Origin: Zygaena filipendulae | Lineage: Eukaryota > Arthropoda > Insecta > Lepidoptera > Zygaenidae | Length of the DNA: 64,000 nucleotides | Direction: 5' to 3' | Assembly (NCBI GenBank): GCA_907165275.2 | Contig: OU015670.1 | Span: 2,135,501 to 2,199,500 of the forward strand | Part shown: positions 44,401-54,525 of the stretch, one piece after another | How the letters are laid out: the number at the start of each line of letters is the position of its first letter | Numbering within the stretch: position 1 is the stretch's first letter | Translations under genes and position numbers: made by a program | Notes under the pieces: model-generated | Seen by the model: only the letters and a program-made list of their open reading frames with translations | Databases searched by the model: none | Told to the model about the DNA's origin: nothing

Positions 44401-47400
44401 AAATCAATGTCAATTCAACTATAGTAAAGAGCATGACGCTTTAAAACCTAATCCAAGTTCATTAAAACAATTGGTGGCTTTGGGTGGGCCTGTTTTAAAT
44501 GTCTGATCAATATCAGTTCTTTACGATGACTTTTTGGTCATAACATATAAGACTCAGCCAATAGACAATCTCTCATTCGATTCAGCTTTTTCTTATCCTG
44601 CCTTTCATAGTCACACAAACACATTTTCACTAAGTCAACGAATAATTATATAATTCTTCTATATATTTTAAGGATCTCCAGGACCTGCTAGACTCCTCAC
44701 CACAGGGCGTAGTCTACTTCAGCATGGGCTCTATCCTCAAATCACGGGACATGCCCCAGAAGATAAAAAACGATTTGGTTAAAATCTTCGGATCTCTTCC
44801 CTATACTGTGCTGTGGAAATTCGAAGACAAGATCGAGGGCCTACCGAAAAATGTGCATGTTAGGGCGTGGATGCCTCAGGATAGTATTTTGGGTAATACT
44901 TGTTAGGTTCTTTTACTGGGAGGGAGTTATTGATCTACTGCTAGCTTCAATAATAAATAAATCGAGTTTTTGAATGAGTGAAAGAATTTATTTAGAGTGC
45001 AGTAAGATAATAAAATTCAGACAAGGAGCGTGACACAAAACAAAAATATCTACTTACAATAATTTTGAATTTAGAAAAAGAATGACAAATTAGAATACAA
45101 AATATAACAAGTTTTTAAAATAAAAAATAATAGAAATGAGCCGGGATGTCATAACGAGTGGCATACAGCCAGCCGCATCGTTATATACTAATATCTTACA
45201 GAGTTCCCACAAAATGAACCGCAAGGATATGGTGAAGATCAAGGGACCCAGCTGAAACGAATAACGCCGGAGCTGTCATGGAAGATCGTTGGGGAAGTCT
45301 TTGTCCAGCAGGGGACATATTCTATCTGCTGAAAATCATATCATCGTTTGAGTGTACCTACGTTAGTTAATGGGAGTTCCTAGGTTCTGTTTACTTATTT
45401 CTATAACTAACTACCTTATTGAACCTCTGACTCTGCTCAAACATTAAACAAAAGGTATCGGTTTACTCTGCCTCCAGCTCATCCCAACGTGAGAGTCTTC
45501 ATCACCCACTGTGGACTTCTGTCTTCTTTGGAAGCCCTTCACCATGGAGTGCCAATGTTGGCAGTTCCGGTTTTCGGTGATCAGAGCATCAATGCGGCGC
45601 AAGTGGTGGCCGGTGGATACGGTCTCAAGGTAGACTACAGTGAAGACCTGGTGCCAGAGCTGAAGATGGCCTTAGACGAGATGCTAAGGAATGACAGGTA
45701 CTTAGCCGAAATTGAATTGTGAATATTTATAATTATCGTAATCTTATTTGGCCTTGAGGCCCTACCAAGTTATAAGTTTTAGCCATACCTAGTTAATAGT
45801 TATAAGTTTGAATAGGAATATTTTTCTTTGACTTAGTACCACGATATAAGTACCTACTGCCAGAGGTTCAATGGAGCTTGAGGCCCTTAAGAGAGAATTC
45901 CCTACTAATAAGTATTATAAATGCGAAAGTAACTCTGTCTGTCACGCCTTAACGGCTCAATGATGAATTTTGCATACACATTTTCAGGGGTACAGAGAAG
46001 GACATAGGGTACTTTTTGTCCCGGAATTCCAGCGGGAATTGCGAAATTAACGCGGGTGAAATCGCGAGGAACAGCTAGTATTAAATAAGTATGATGAAAC
46101 CCTCTTTATTCTAGAAGTTAACATATCTGAAGTTATACCTAACGATCTCGGAACATTCACACTCAGCTCAGATAAAAACTAAAGGCGGATCGCTTAGAAC
46201 AAACAAGTGAAGCCAGGAAAAAGACACCACGCCGTGCACGTACACAGAAACACGCAGTCTGTACACTTACAAGAAAAAGACACCATACCTGGGAATCGTT
46301 GTAGCACTTTCCTAAGCACCACATGCATACGCAACCGACTTCACTTCGTTGTTCGAGACGTTCCGTCTTTAGTTTTTATTTGGTGTGAGCATTCGTATTT
46401 ATTTTTCAGCTACTATAAGCAAGCGCAATACAGGTCTAAAGTATTCCGGATGAGAATCACACATCCGTCGGAATTAGTCAATCACTATGTCGAACTTGCG
46501 ATAGAGACCAAGGGTGAGTAGAGAGAGAGAGATAAATATAATCAATTAAGTATCTATAGGTAAAAGAGGACCTTGATAAGTAGTCTAATACTGGAGAGAA
46601 TAGACTATAAAAATAGTCACTAGAGATAAATATAGACAATAATTGGACGCAGATAAGCAATTTTAAAATACGATTTACTGAAAATTTCTCCAGTGTGGAT
46701 TAACACACTATTGCTTATCTGTGTCCAATTATAATAGAGATGAAAATATACACTGTTAATATGAGACGTATTCCAGCTAAGTATGCGTACAACACAAAGG
46801 TAGGTATATACTTAATATTTTGGGCAATATGGTTTGCACCACGCAAGTTTTTTGGTATACAGGGTCAAAAAAATGTGTTAGGTCGAAATTAAGTAGGTAC
46901 CTACCTACTTTATTTAGATCTGCAGCTGACTTACATAAAAATTTTGGTTCATGAATGAGAAAACCTTTCAAGTTGATCATTCAACCAACTTCTTGTATAA
47001 CTTCACAGCATTGATGTCAATTTCTGACAATAAGGTTAAGTAGTTGATGAAGGAAAACATCGTTCAGAAACCATAGCATGTTGGTAGGGCACTCTCAAGT
47101 GTCCGACTTGCTGGATACTGAAAATCTGCCGCCGAGCACCTATACGGTGTGTTCCGGCAGCCTTACTTCAAAGCTGGCTGCCATTCCAGGCTATGTGTGT
47201 TTACATTTCACAATCTTCGACAAATCAGGCGAGCAAAATCGTCAACCAGAGGTTGATGATTATTTATCGATGCCTGATTCTCATCGAAGTTCGCTCAATA
47301 AGATTATTTCTGTTCAGGCGCTCACCACCTCCGTTCGAGCATTCTCCTGTACCCATGGTACCAGCGCTACTTGCTCGACCAATTGGCTTTCTACACGACT

Positions 47401-47508
47401 TTATTGTACATACTGTATGTTTTGCTGTGTTACATGATTAGGTTTTCCAGAAAAATTCTGGCTAGACTGACACGCGGGAAGAAAGATGTGAAACAAAAAC
47501 AGAATTAA
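38427..47508 (+). CDS. UDP-glycosyltransferase (UGT), complete
   Basis: ER membrane enzyme that conjugates small lipophilic compounds (plant toxins, pigments, hormones, xenobiotics) with sugar, UDP-glucose in most insects. Exons: 38427-38603, 41004-41097, 42006-42171, 42946-43140, 44151-44370, 44673-44892, 45478-45697, 46410-46513, 47318-47508; total 1587 nt, 528 aa, normal for the family. A signal peptide covers about 1-24. PSSSHYHIAKGI (39-50) holds the expected catalytic histidine, H42 or H44. The donor-binding half has VYFSMGSILKSRDMP, VRAWMPQD and, at 363-398, RVFITHCGLLSSLEALHHGVP then VFGDQSINAAQ. The usual THGG is THCG here (C369). After GAHHLRSSILLYPWYQRYLLDQ comes a membrane helix AFYTTLLYILYVLLCYMI and a basic KKDVKQKQN tail, the ER-retention arrangement. 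All splice sites are GT-AG. It is not assigned to a UGT family number. Confidence 0.95.
38669..39090 (-). mobile_element. Helitron-like elements, two adjoining copies (UGT intron 1)
   Basis: CTAGCTATTCCCCGCGGTTT (38669) runs to TCTTTATAATATTAGTATAG. The next, diverged copy starts CTAGCTGTTGCATTTTGACC (38873), with GGGAATTCCGGGATAAAAAG blocks at about 38914 and 39028. Confidence 0.6.
39129..40825 (+). mobile_element. pogo-like (Tc1/mariner superfamily) DNA transposon, degenerate
   Basis: Terminal inverted repeats begin GGGGAAAGGTGTACGAG at 39129, matched by the reverse complement ending at 40825; 17 bp are perfect and similarity continues with mismatches. A TA dinucleotide flanks each side (39127-39128 and 40826-40827), the target duplication of this superfamily. 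Subterminal GATGATCC/GGATCATC motifs are clustered at 39163, 39503, 39536-39552, 40571, 40582, 40614, 40632 and 40801. The transposase gene inside is broken. The element sits in UGT intron 1. Confidence 0.85.
39607..40435 (+). pseudogene. pogo/Tigger-like transposase, frameshifted and truncated
   Basis: ATG 39607 opens MPRNYKRKTSRGSWSEDRMI, a pipsqueak-type helix-turn-helix DNA-binding domain, ending in a stop at 39808. The expected continuation FTPQQENELVEHIKDMEIRM is in another frame from about 39814. This runs through the CENP-B-like second DNA-binding part (KAGVDWLRGFRLRHPDINLR) into the DDE catalytic domain (RIYNIDETSVFTV, holding the first aspartate). It then breaks near 40380; the WFDHFLKHTKPSEDF motif follows in a third frame and stops. 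The region with the second and third catalytic residues is missing, so the enzyme cannot be active. The break near 39808 could be a short intron, but no good splice pair is seen. Confidence 0.85.
41128..41910. repeat. Head-on inverted pair of an AAG-tailed repeat (UGT intron 2)
   Basis: The arm 41128-41386 (GTGAAAGCCGTATTGAAAAC, AGCAGGAAACTGGCCTTCAA-type blocks, GTCATTGGCGTTTCGCCATA, (GAA)n tail) recurs in reverse complement at 41666-41910 after a 280-bp spacer. The tails face each other. A third, partial copy with GTCATTGGCGTTTCGCT and an (AAG)n tail is at 52125-52228. The A/G-rich tails suggest a SINE- or LINE-derived unit. Confidence 0.65.
43346..43640 (-). other. Unidentified reading frame in UGT intron 4
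   Basis: The minus strand is open for 93 codons with non-random composition (RSLLWWDKQIGN-like aromatic stretch, ERRLLAERCGSLQAF). I do not recognise the family. It is preceded on the + strand by an (ATTT)n run and TTGTTTTGTTGTCAG, which also occurs at 5830-5846, so it is more likely part of a retroelement 3' end than a gene. Confidence 0.3.
45262..45345 (+). mobile_element. RTE-type LINE 3' fragment
   Basis: GATCGTTGGGGAAGTCTTTG and TCCAGCAGGGGACATATTC, then CTGCTGA, resemble the end of RTE-clade ORFs in moths (…LGEAYVQQWDV-like). A related fragment is at 57945-58015. It lies in UGT intron 6. Confidence 0.45.
45897..46078 (+). mobile_element. Helitron-like element, complete short copy (UGT intron 7)
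   Basis: Starts TCCCTACTAATAAGTATTAT, then AAATGCGAAAGTAACTCTGT, TTTTCAGGGGTACAGAGAAG and a CGCGGGTGAAATCGCG block, and ends GGAACAGCTAG. All diagnostic parts are present in 182 bp. Confidence 0.7.
47035..47190 (+). mobile_element. SINE fragment (same family as 57139-57467)
   Basis: GATGAAGGAAAACATCGTTC, ACCATAGCATGTTGGTAGGG, then CGGTGTGTTCCGGCAGCC match the complement of the full SINE at 57139-57467. The tRNA-like head and the 3' tail are missing. It lies in UGT intron 8. Confidence 0.6.
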
Positions 47509-47604
47509 TAGTATAGGTAATTTGGTGCTGTTTTAGAGACAAGCGAAAGCTATACATTATTTTATCTAATAATATTATAAGGTCTATAATGTTACTAAAA
47601 ACTA

Positions 47605-47610
47605 AATAAA
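47605..47610 (+). promoter_or_regulatory. Polyadenylation signal of UGT (AATAAA)
   Basis: AATAAA about 100 bp after the UGT stop codon, followed by GAGTATATTTTTCATTGGAGTG (TG-rich). Confidence 0.6.
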
Positions 47611-48984
47611 ATGAGTATATTTTTCATTGGAGTGTTTTTCTAAAATAAATCCGTTTCTTATGATAGCGCCATCTCACGACGAGTAGAAATAATACAACTA
47701 TTAACATTCATATAAAATCTAATAGATGTCACGGTTAGACTTCAATGTAGGTACCTATTGCATTTTTGAGCGAGAATCCATGACGATCCAAAAAAAAATT
47801 GTACCTTCACCATGCATTGGTCCATGACCTACACGCATCTAAGTAATAGGCAAGTGCAAGGTGCAACTTCAGAGCGAAAAAAATCGTTAGGGATTTATGC
47901 ATTGGGGTTAATACTAGCTGTCCCCCGCGGTTCACCTGCGGTAATTTCGAAGTCCCGCGGGAATACCAGGATAATCTATACGTATAAACCTTCCTCTTGA
48001 ATCAAAAAAATCGCATCAAAATCCGTTGCGTAGTTTTAAAGATCTAAGCATACAAAATAAAAAATCTCTTCGGCCCAACGCGAGATACCTAATCGTGCAC
48101 AAACATACAAACGTGCTTACAGGCTCAGACGAAATAAAAAGTCAGGTCAAACTGAGAATCTCCTTTTTTTGAAGTCGGTTAAAAAATAGGGACAGACAGC
48201 GGGAAGCAACTTTGTTTTACACTATGTAGTGACTATGTAGTGATTAAAATATCTATGGATGCAAAAGTCCATAAAAAAGAAAAAAAAAATCTATGGTTTC
48301 GTTTAAAAATATCCGTTAAGTTGTACCTACATTCATAGTTTCCTGCGCGTAAAGAAAATTCACTTTAAAAAATGTAAAAATCTAAGCTACTAAAGTTTTT
48401 TTTTAAGGGCTATCACACCACATAAGTCCCTTTATCGTATCGGGATTCCTTTTTAAGTTTTATCGGCACGCACATTTTATCGACTTAGTTTTATTATATA
48501 TAATGATAATTCAGCTGCTGATGTCAAAAATAAATACAATAAATATAAATGGCAATAACTACTCCGCCATCACCTACATTTCAATGTGGTTCCATTCAAT
48601 TTCTTGTGTTTATGTGGTTCCGTGTAGTGGGAGCGCGGTGGGCGCGGTAGGCGCTGTCACACACAGGCATGCACAATTGATGACGTCACGATGCAGTGTG
48701 AACCACAGCCCGCAGGGTTGTCGCCGGTGCTCTCAGATTCATTCATGTTTAATTACTTATATCAATCTTATTGATAAATTTAATTGCAATAGATAGGTAG
48801 GTATGTAAATGAGAGGACACAACAAGAGAATATTTTAAGATTTACATTAAAAACTTAAATAAGATATAACTATAAGTATATACCACGTTTGCTTGGTTTC
48901 CACGACACAAGCTTATAGCTTAGTGTGGGATCAAGTAGATCTGTGTGTTGTGAAGTGGATTATTAAAACTACTTGAATAACTAA
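47611..48984. other. Gene-free region after UGT
   Basis: Contains the Helitron-like element at 47914-48190. Around 48625-48730 a less AT-rich patch (GGGAGCGCGGTGGGCGCGG, GATGACGTCACGATGCAG with one TGACGTCA) is not assigned to a repeat family. No reading frame of interest. Confidence 0.45.
47914..48190 (-). mobile_element. Helitron-like element ('AGCGGG..' subfamily)
   Basis: Starts CTAGCTGTCCCCCGCGGTTC; contains AATCCGTTGCGTAGTTTTAA and AGATCTAAGCATACAAAAT. It shares these blocks with 59360-59560 (same orientation) and 60680-60876 (opposite). Confidence 0.6.
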
Positions 48985-49425
48985 ATAAATAGGTAGAGCT
49001 TGTCTTAATTAAAATGACGCGCCCCACCATCGGGTAAACGCATACGCACAACTGTTAAAATATCGATACGACACTTATAAATCTGGTCTGTCTGTTCATC
49101 ACAAGTGCGCAACACTGTCGCCGCACTCACACTACTAAAGAGATATTATCAATACAATATTGAAGATATTTATGTTTTGTTTATGTTCCTGTAATGTAAC
49201 GTGATGTATGTCTTATATTCTGTATTTGATGTCTTAATGTATGTAAGTTGGTTTCTATCAGCGGAGACTTATAATTAGCTGCTATTTTTGTATTCAAAAG
49301 TGTTTTTATCTGGAAAGCTGTTGGTCTTCCTAAAAATAAATAAATATCATCTCGCACATCTAAAACTGCTAATGAAGTAGTGGGGCGCGTCGTTTTAGTT
49401 TAGACAAGCTAAACTTACCTATTGT
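48985..49425. mobile_element. MITE with ~30-bp inverted ends (AGCTTGTCT...GACGCGCCCCAC)
   Basis: AGCTTGTCTTAATTAAAATG then ACGCGCCCCACCA at 48998-49030 is answered by GTGGGGCGCGTCGTTTTAGT then TTAGACAAGC at 49379-49407. Similarity extends outward into AATAGGTA. The interior is about 350 bp, AT-rich and non-coding. Confidence 0.65.
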
Positions 49426-49698
49426 ATTTACAAATAAAAAAATCTGACCTAGGCCCTTTACAGCGTGCCGAGAAAGCTGGCGCCTAATCACGAATAATTT
49501 GACTTTTGATTTGACGATTTGCCAGGACCACGTGACGACGATACGCGTCTTAATTTTCTATAGCAATAACGATCATAGATTGTCAACTTGACTAAGAGGG
49601 CAGGGCGATTTTGTGTTTCGCGTGAGCAATAAAAATTGTTGGCCCTCAATACAAATCAAATTATAGGAGGCTATTTCGGGCTTAAATCTATATATCTA

Positions 49699-49960
49699 CT
49701 AGCTGTCCCCCGCGATTTCATCCGCGGTAATTTCGGAGTTCCCGCGGGAATTCCGGGAAAAAGTACTCTACGTCCATCTTTGTACCCCTGAGTTCTGGAG
49801 TTCCCGCGGGAATTCCGGGATAAAAACTATCCTATCTTTTAAGTTGGACCATTTTATGAATGGTTACAAAATTTTATCAAAATCCGTTCAGTAGTTTCGG
49901 AGTCCATCGCGGACAAACAGCGTGACACGTGATTTATATATATCAGAATATCTATTCATC
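49699..49960 (-). mobile_element. Helitron-like element, internally duplicated
   Basis: CTAGCTGTCCCCCGCGATTT start; the CCCGCGGGAATTCCGGGA block occurs twice (about 49740 and 49806). Ends with AGTAGTTTCGGAGTCCATCG and GCGTGACACGTGATTTATAT, nearly identical to 8014-8205. Confidence 0.65.
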
Positions 49961-50199
49961 TTCTATATATTTATATACATAAGTAAATATAAATAAAATT
50001 GAAGTGTATATTAACAGCTTAATTAACAGCTTTTCACTAAATGCATATTATGATATATATAAACATATAATATTCGGTGCTTACATGAAAAAAATCAAAT
50101 TTTTCAAGTTTTGTCTATCTGTTTGTCTTTTTTCCGGCTCATCGGGAAAGCTGACGTCAGACTTGACATCAGTCAAGTCGCTCAACGGGAGTTTTACTG

Positions 50200-51815
50200 G
50201 CAGGTAGCTGATGTTTTATGTTAACTTTAGGCTACTTTTATTTTACAAACAAACAGTTCCTGATGCGGGAATTCCGAAACTTACGCGGGAGAAACCGTGG
50301 GGCACAGCTATTTACTTGAAAAATAAAATGAAAAATGAAAAAAACTTAAACTTATGTAAGATACTAAGTACGATATAATTCCGTCAAAAATCAACATTGG
50401 TATTTGTGATGAGACTCTACTACATAGCATAACCCTACGTCCTTCAAGCAGCATCGTAATTTTTCGGGTGCATTTTTGGCAGAAGCTCTCTCGCTGTGGT
50501 TCAAGGAATAAGCAGGAGCGATTACAATTCTGAAAATGAATATTCCATTAAGTATTTCGTCAATGCTATTCAGGTCACTTCAAATGTAGGTAATCGAACG
50601 CGTGCGAGTAGTGACCAAACGCTAATAGATATGAGATATGAAGCTTAGATAATTACCTAAGCTTCATAAATCTCATGCGAATTGGCCAAAAAATCCTAGT
50701 TTCTGTGTAGGAGCCATATTTTATCCCACAACGTTATTTTATGCTTATTAACTTTTGTTAGTGTGTGATAGCCATGAACGTTATTTTATGCTTAATAATT
50801 ACGATACGGTAAGATCTTTTCTGTTGCTTATTGTTAGCCGAGCTTGTCCGCTCCCGCTTCAGCGTATGAATGGGACCGGCGGCCCCTCTCGATATCGCGC
50901 GATCGCCTGCAGAGACGCGTGAGATATCGCCACCGACCACACCGACACTTGTTTTACGAGGGGCTCTTCCATATAACACGCCACGATACCAGCACGACAC
51001 CGACACGATACCGATTCAACACCGCACGACAGTAGCGTGTCTACGCAATTTTGCATCTTTTAATCTTACTAGCTCCTGCGGTTTCACCCGCTTCAAGGTC
51101 GGAATTTCCGCTGAAAGTCTCTACACGAGCTAGCACGAGCAAGACCTGCTGGTTAGACCAACCTAGGGTGGGTCCCCCTGCCCCCCTATACGCCTGTATT
51201 TGTAGACGAAAGCGACGCAACGATCTCCCTCTCACTTTCTACGTCAGATCGTATGATCGTCGCGCGGTCGCGCCGTCTGCGCACGCGTCGTTGGTACAAT
51301 CGAATGACTCTTGGTCGTTGTGCTCTGACAGCTAGCAGCTGTTGTATCTATTAATCTTTCGGATTGTCACATGTGAGAATATTTTTAAACTACACCCCGA
51401 ATCACCGGCTATAGGTAAACTTCTAACAGTGTCTTATCAAATTTTGATATTGGCGGAATCGCCGTCACAACATTTGAGCCATAAAACAACAAATTGGATT
51501 GCATTGAATGATTGCATTGCAATGATTGATTGATTTAAAGATACATAACAACATACCGAAGGACATTAGTGAATTACCACACAAAAATTTGCAAAAAGAC
51601 TGAGACAAAGGCTGCAATCCCAATGTTTCTATAGTATACGAGAACAGAAGTTTAAATTGACTTAAATTAATTTTGTTAATAATAATTAAGTGGACTATTT
51701 TTCTTAAAAATATTTTGATTATTTTTTTTTTATTATCTTTTTTAATGTAATATTTTGATTTAATGCAATTTAATTTCTTAAATTTAAAGCTAATGATTTA
51801 ATTTGATAATTTTGC
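50200..51815. other. Gene-free region with unassigned GC-richer patch
   Basis: A small Helitron-like end (GATGCGGGAATTCCG ... CACAGCTA) lies at 50258-50310. The segment 50830-51330 is GC-richer with ACCGACAC/ACGATACC-type short repeats around 50930-51020, then a diverged CTCCTGCGGTTTCACCCGC block at 51072. Overlapping frames there look like by-products of composition. I could not name this segment. Confidence 0.4.
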
Positions 51816-51901
51816 ATGTCACCTAATGGACAGGACATGAGGACAATTTTACTCTTATATTATGTACCATCATTACAAGCTATGTCTTATGCAAATAAAG
51901 A

Positions 51902-51932
<31 letters not shown>

Positions 51933-51935
51933 GAT
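51816..51935 (+). mobile_element. LINE 3' end with (ATT)n tail
   Basis: CTTATATTATGTACCATCAT, TATGCAAATAAAGAATTTA (with a polyadenylation-like AATAAA) and then (TTA)n at 51903-51932 form a typical non-LTR retrotransposon 3' end on the + strand. Confidence 0.55.
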
Positions 51936-52124
51936 TGGGTTCAGGGCTCAGAAGATATTTCAGGGTTGTCATGTGAAAGGCTTGAAGATCTCAAAATTTA
52001 TTTGTGGAGGTCGTAGCGAGTGGACGCCTGTCGCGTTATCTATTCGATATTTTCACCACCGTTCAGCAGTCATTTTGTTTTTTAAGAAAGAAGCTGGTTT
52101 TCGATAGAGGATCATGTTTTGGGG

Positions 52125-52228
52125 AACAATCGAACACTGTCATTGGCGTTTCGCTAAAAATACGTACATTGGCAGAATTAAATGCGGCGATAGATTGCCA
52201 TCATTGAAGAAGAGAAGAAGAAGAAAGT
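52125..52228 (+). repeat. Third copy of the AAG-tailed repeat
   Basis: GGGGAACAATCGAACACTGT, CATTGGCGTTTCGCTAAAAA and the GAAGAAGAGAAGAAGAAGAA tail match the tail-proximal half of the copies at 41128 and 41910. Confidence 0.55.
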
Positions 52229-52461
52229 ATACCTTGTATATAGTTAATCAAAGAGTCATCAAAATTATGAGTATAAGTAGGTACTTACGTATTAGTTTCA
52301 GTAAAATATCACGAACCTAGATACATAAACGTCTATATACTCTATACCCTCGGCCGACAGAGAAACAATCCTTTCGTAACCATGCTTATACTTAGTTTCG
52401 GAAAAGCAATCCTTTCGTAACCATACCTATACTTAGTTTCGGAAAAATATCACATGTACAC

Positions 52462-52789
52462 AATAGGCTAGTTTCCTGGGTAAAAAAATCGAAATTCTAT
52501 TTAGTCCGTCAGTTAGATAATAAAAAAATAAAAGACACGTATTTTTTGCTTTTTTAAAATAATGGAAATATGCATAGATAAAGCGCATTAAAGTTTAGGG
52601 TGGGGGACTCGTGACATCACAGCTCGCTATAACGTGCGAACAAACTGTAGCGAGGCGTGACGTCATGTGAAATTTCGACTTGATACATCTCCGTTATTTT
52701 TTGGTTACATAAAAAAAAAATACGTGTCCAATATTTTTTAATAATCTACAAAACGGACTAAAAAAAAAAATTTAGGAAACCAGCCTATT
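52462..52789 (-). mobile_element. CRE-bearing MITE, copy 5 (subfamily B)
   Basis: Begins AATAGGCTAGTTTCCTGGG and ends TTTAGGAAACCAGCCTATT, clear inverted ends that differ from subfamily A. The core is GTGACATCACAGCTCGCTAT ... GCGAGGCGTGACGTCATG, with TGACGTCA at 52658. It is the full-length counterpart of the nested copy at 29103. Confidence 0.75.
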
Positions 52790-53079
52790 AATACCTATAG
52801 GTACCTACTTTTGGGAAACAGAGATCCATCTTTTTTTTTTCAAGTTTTTTATAATATACGAATAATAATACGTATAATTTTCACACTTGACGGTACGTCT
52901 GTACGCGCACTTTCTACTCGAGTTGCGCACTAAAATAAAAATTTTAAATATAGGTCAGAAACATGCTTCTATTAAAAAAAATATTTTGGCAGAGTCCGAC
53001 GTGACCGACGAAGTTCGCCTAAAAATATTACTTGCCTATATACCTAGGTGCAACTTATGTAATTTTCATGTACCTAATA

Positions 53080-53402
53080 GGGATGTTGACTATTATTGAA
53101 AATCAAAATTCTAATTAGTCCGTCAGTTAGAAAATAAAAAAACAATAGACACGTATTTTTTACTTTTTTAAATAAATCAAAATATACAGAGATAAAGGGC
53201 ATTAAAGTTTAGGATGAGGAGGTCGTGACGTCACTAACCGCAAAACCGCCATACAAACTGTCAGAATAGTGACGTCACGCGAAATTTCAACTCAATATAT
53301 CGCCGTTATTTTTTGATTACGTAAAAAAAGAAAAAATACGTGTCCAATATTTTTTAATAATCTACAAGACGGGCTAAAAAATAAAAATTAGTCAACATGC
53401 CC
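53080..53402 (+). mobile_element. CRE-bearing MITE, copy 6 (subfamily A)
   Basis: GGGATGTTGACTATTATTGA to TTAGTCAACATGCCC. Two intact palindromes, at 53225 (GTGACGTCAC) and 53270. The 11-bp string ATTTTCATGTA occurs just outside both ends (53062 and 53403), possibly a target duplication with a misplaced border. Confidence 0.75.
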
Positions 53403-53844
53403 ATTTTCATGTAGGTACCTACTGTAATGAGGCGACACACCGCCAGGTTATGCTCCTGAGGGTCAAGTACCTAATTAATATTATGTATGCCATAAGACAC
53501 ATTGTAAATGTATTTTAAGTGAAATTGCTACGAGCACGTGGCAAAGATAATTTTTAATACAGTTGCTCAAAAAGTGGCATATTGCAGGGACGTATAGCGT
53601 TCGGGAAGTGGGCTATTACATACTCGAGCTTTTTGTTTACCTTTCCCGAACTCGTGCGTTCTCTTTGCCAACTGTCAAAATGGCGACACGACTTTGACAC
53701 ACTTTTTGCATTGCGAAACGTAGGTTTCGCATTACTAATACGACTAGCGCCATCTCTTGATCACAGTTGGAACTTAGTTGAGTTTGTTGTGTTTTTGATA
53801 TTTTATTAAATTGCTTAATTTTTTCGTAACTGTATTAAAAATAG

Positions 53845-53975
53845 TTGTTCAGTACACGTGCGGAACCGTCATTGTAACTAGTTCCGACTGTCAACCCTCA
53901 CCTTCGGCTGCGCCTCGGCTCGGGTAGACATTTGTCGGAACTCTTTGCAATGACAGGCTTTCCGCACTTATAATG
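53845..53975. repeat. Imperfect hairpin element (GTGCGGAA ... TTTCCGCAC)
   Basis: GTGCGGAACCGTCATTGTAA, then TTCCGACTGTCAACCC, is answered by GGGTAGACATTTGTCGGAAC, then TGCAATGACAGGCTTTCCGC. The loop is GC-rich (CTTCGGCTGCGCCTCGG). It is a foldback MITE-like unit of about 110 bp. Confidence 0.6.
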
Positions 53976-54125
53976 AAATATACTATTTGTTAGCGCGGCG
54001 TGTTACGGTCACAGTGTAAACAAGGGCCCTGACCAGTTAAATTGCCAGTCAATATCAATCTGTTGGTAAAAACATGAGGAATTGACCTAACGCCCGCAGT
54101 TCGGACACTTAGAATTAATGTCTGA

Positions 54126-54202
54126 CAGCACCCGCTGGTGTAGTGGTTAGTGAATCTGACTTCTTCGCCAGGTATAGAGGGTTCGATTCCCGCGTCAGAG
54201 TG
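54126..54202 (+). mobile_element. tRNA-derived SINE head
   Basis: CTGGTGTAGTGGTTAGTGAA is an A-box-like pol III promoter block, and GAGGGTTCGATTCCCGC is a B box about 40 bp on. The acceptor-stem halves do not pair, so it is not a working tRNA gene. A fragment of the same head is at 11497. Confidence 0.55.
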
Positions 54203-54311
54203 AATTAACGTAGTTAAACACTAGTGATTACCTCTAGTCTGGGTGTTAAGTAATCTACTATCTTTAATAATACATATATAATAATATATATAATATATAT
54301 ATACTACCTTT

Positions 54312-54525
54312 AATATAATCTGAATCTCGGAAACAGCTCCAACGATTTTCATGAAATTTAGTATGCAGGGGGTTTCGGGGGCGATTAATCGATCTAGCTA
54401 GGTTTCATTTTTAGAAAACGTCGTTATATCTGTGTTTTCAGGCAATGAAAAATGAGTGTTTGTTTTTCTACTTAACAACAGATGGCGGTTTACACGACGA
54501 GCTAAGCTCGGTGACCCAGATATTG
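54312..54525 (+). mobile_element. Dispersed repeat (AATCTGAATCTCGGAAAC family), uninterrupted copy
   Basis: Runs AATCTGAATCTCGGAAACAG, TTTAGTATGCAGGGGGTTTC, AATCGATCTAGCTAGGTTTC, AACAACAGATGGCG and GGTGACCCAGATATTG. It is the empty-site counterpart of 24884-25225. Confidence 0.65.

Noticed and set aside
54126..54202. Functional tRNA gene
   Set aside because: Pol III A and B boxes are present, but the acceptor stem does not pair and no anticodon stem can be drawn; treated as a SINE head.
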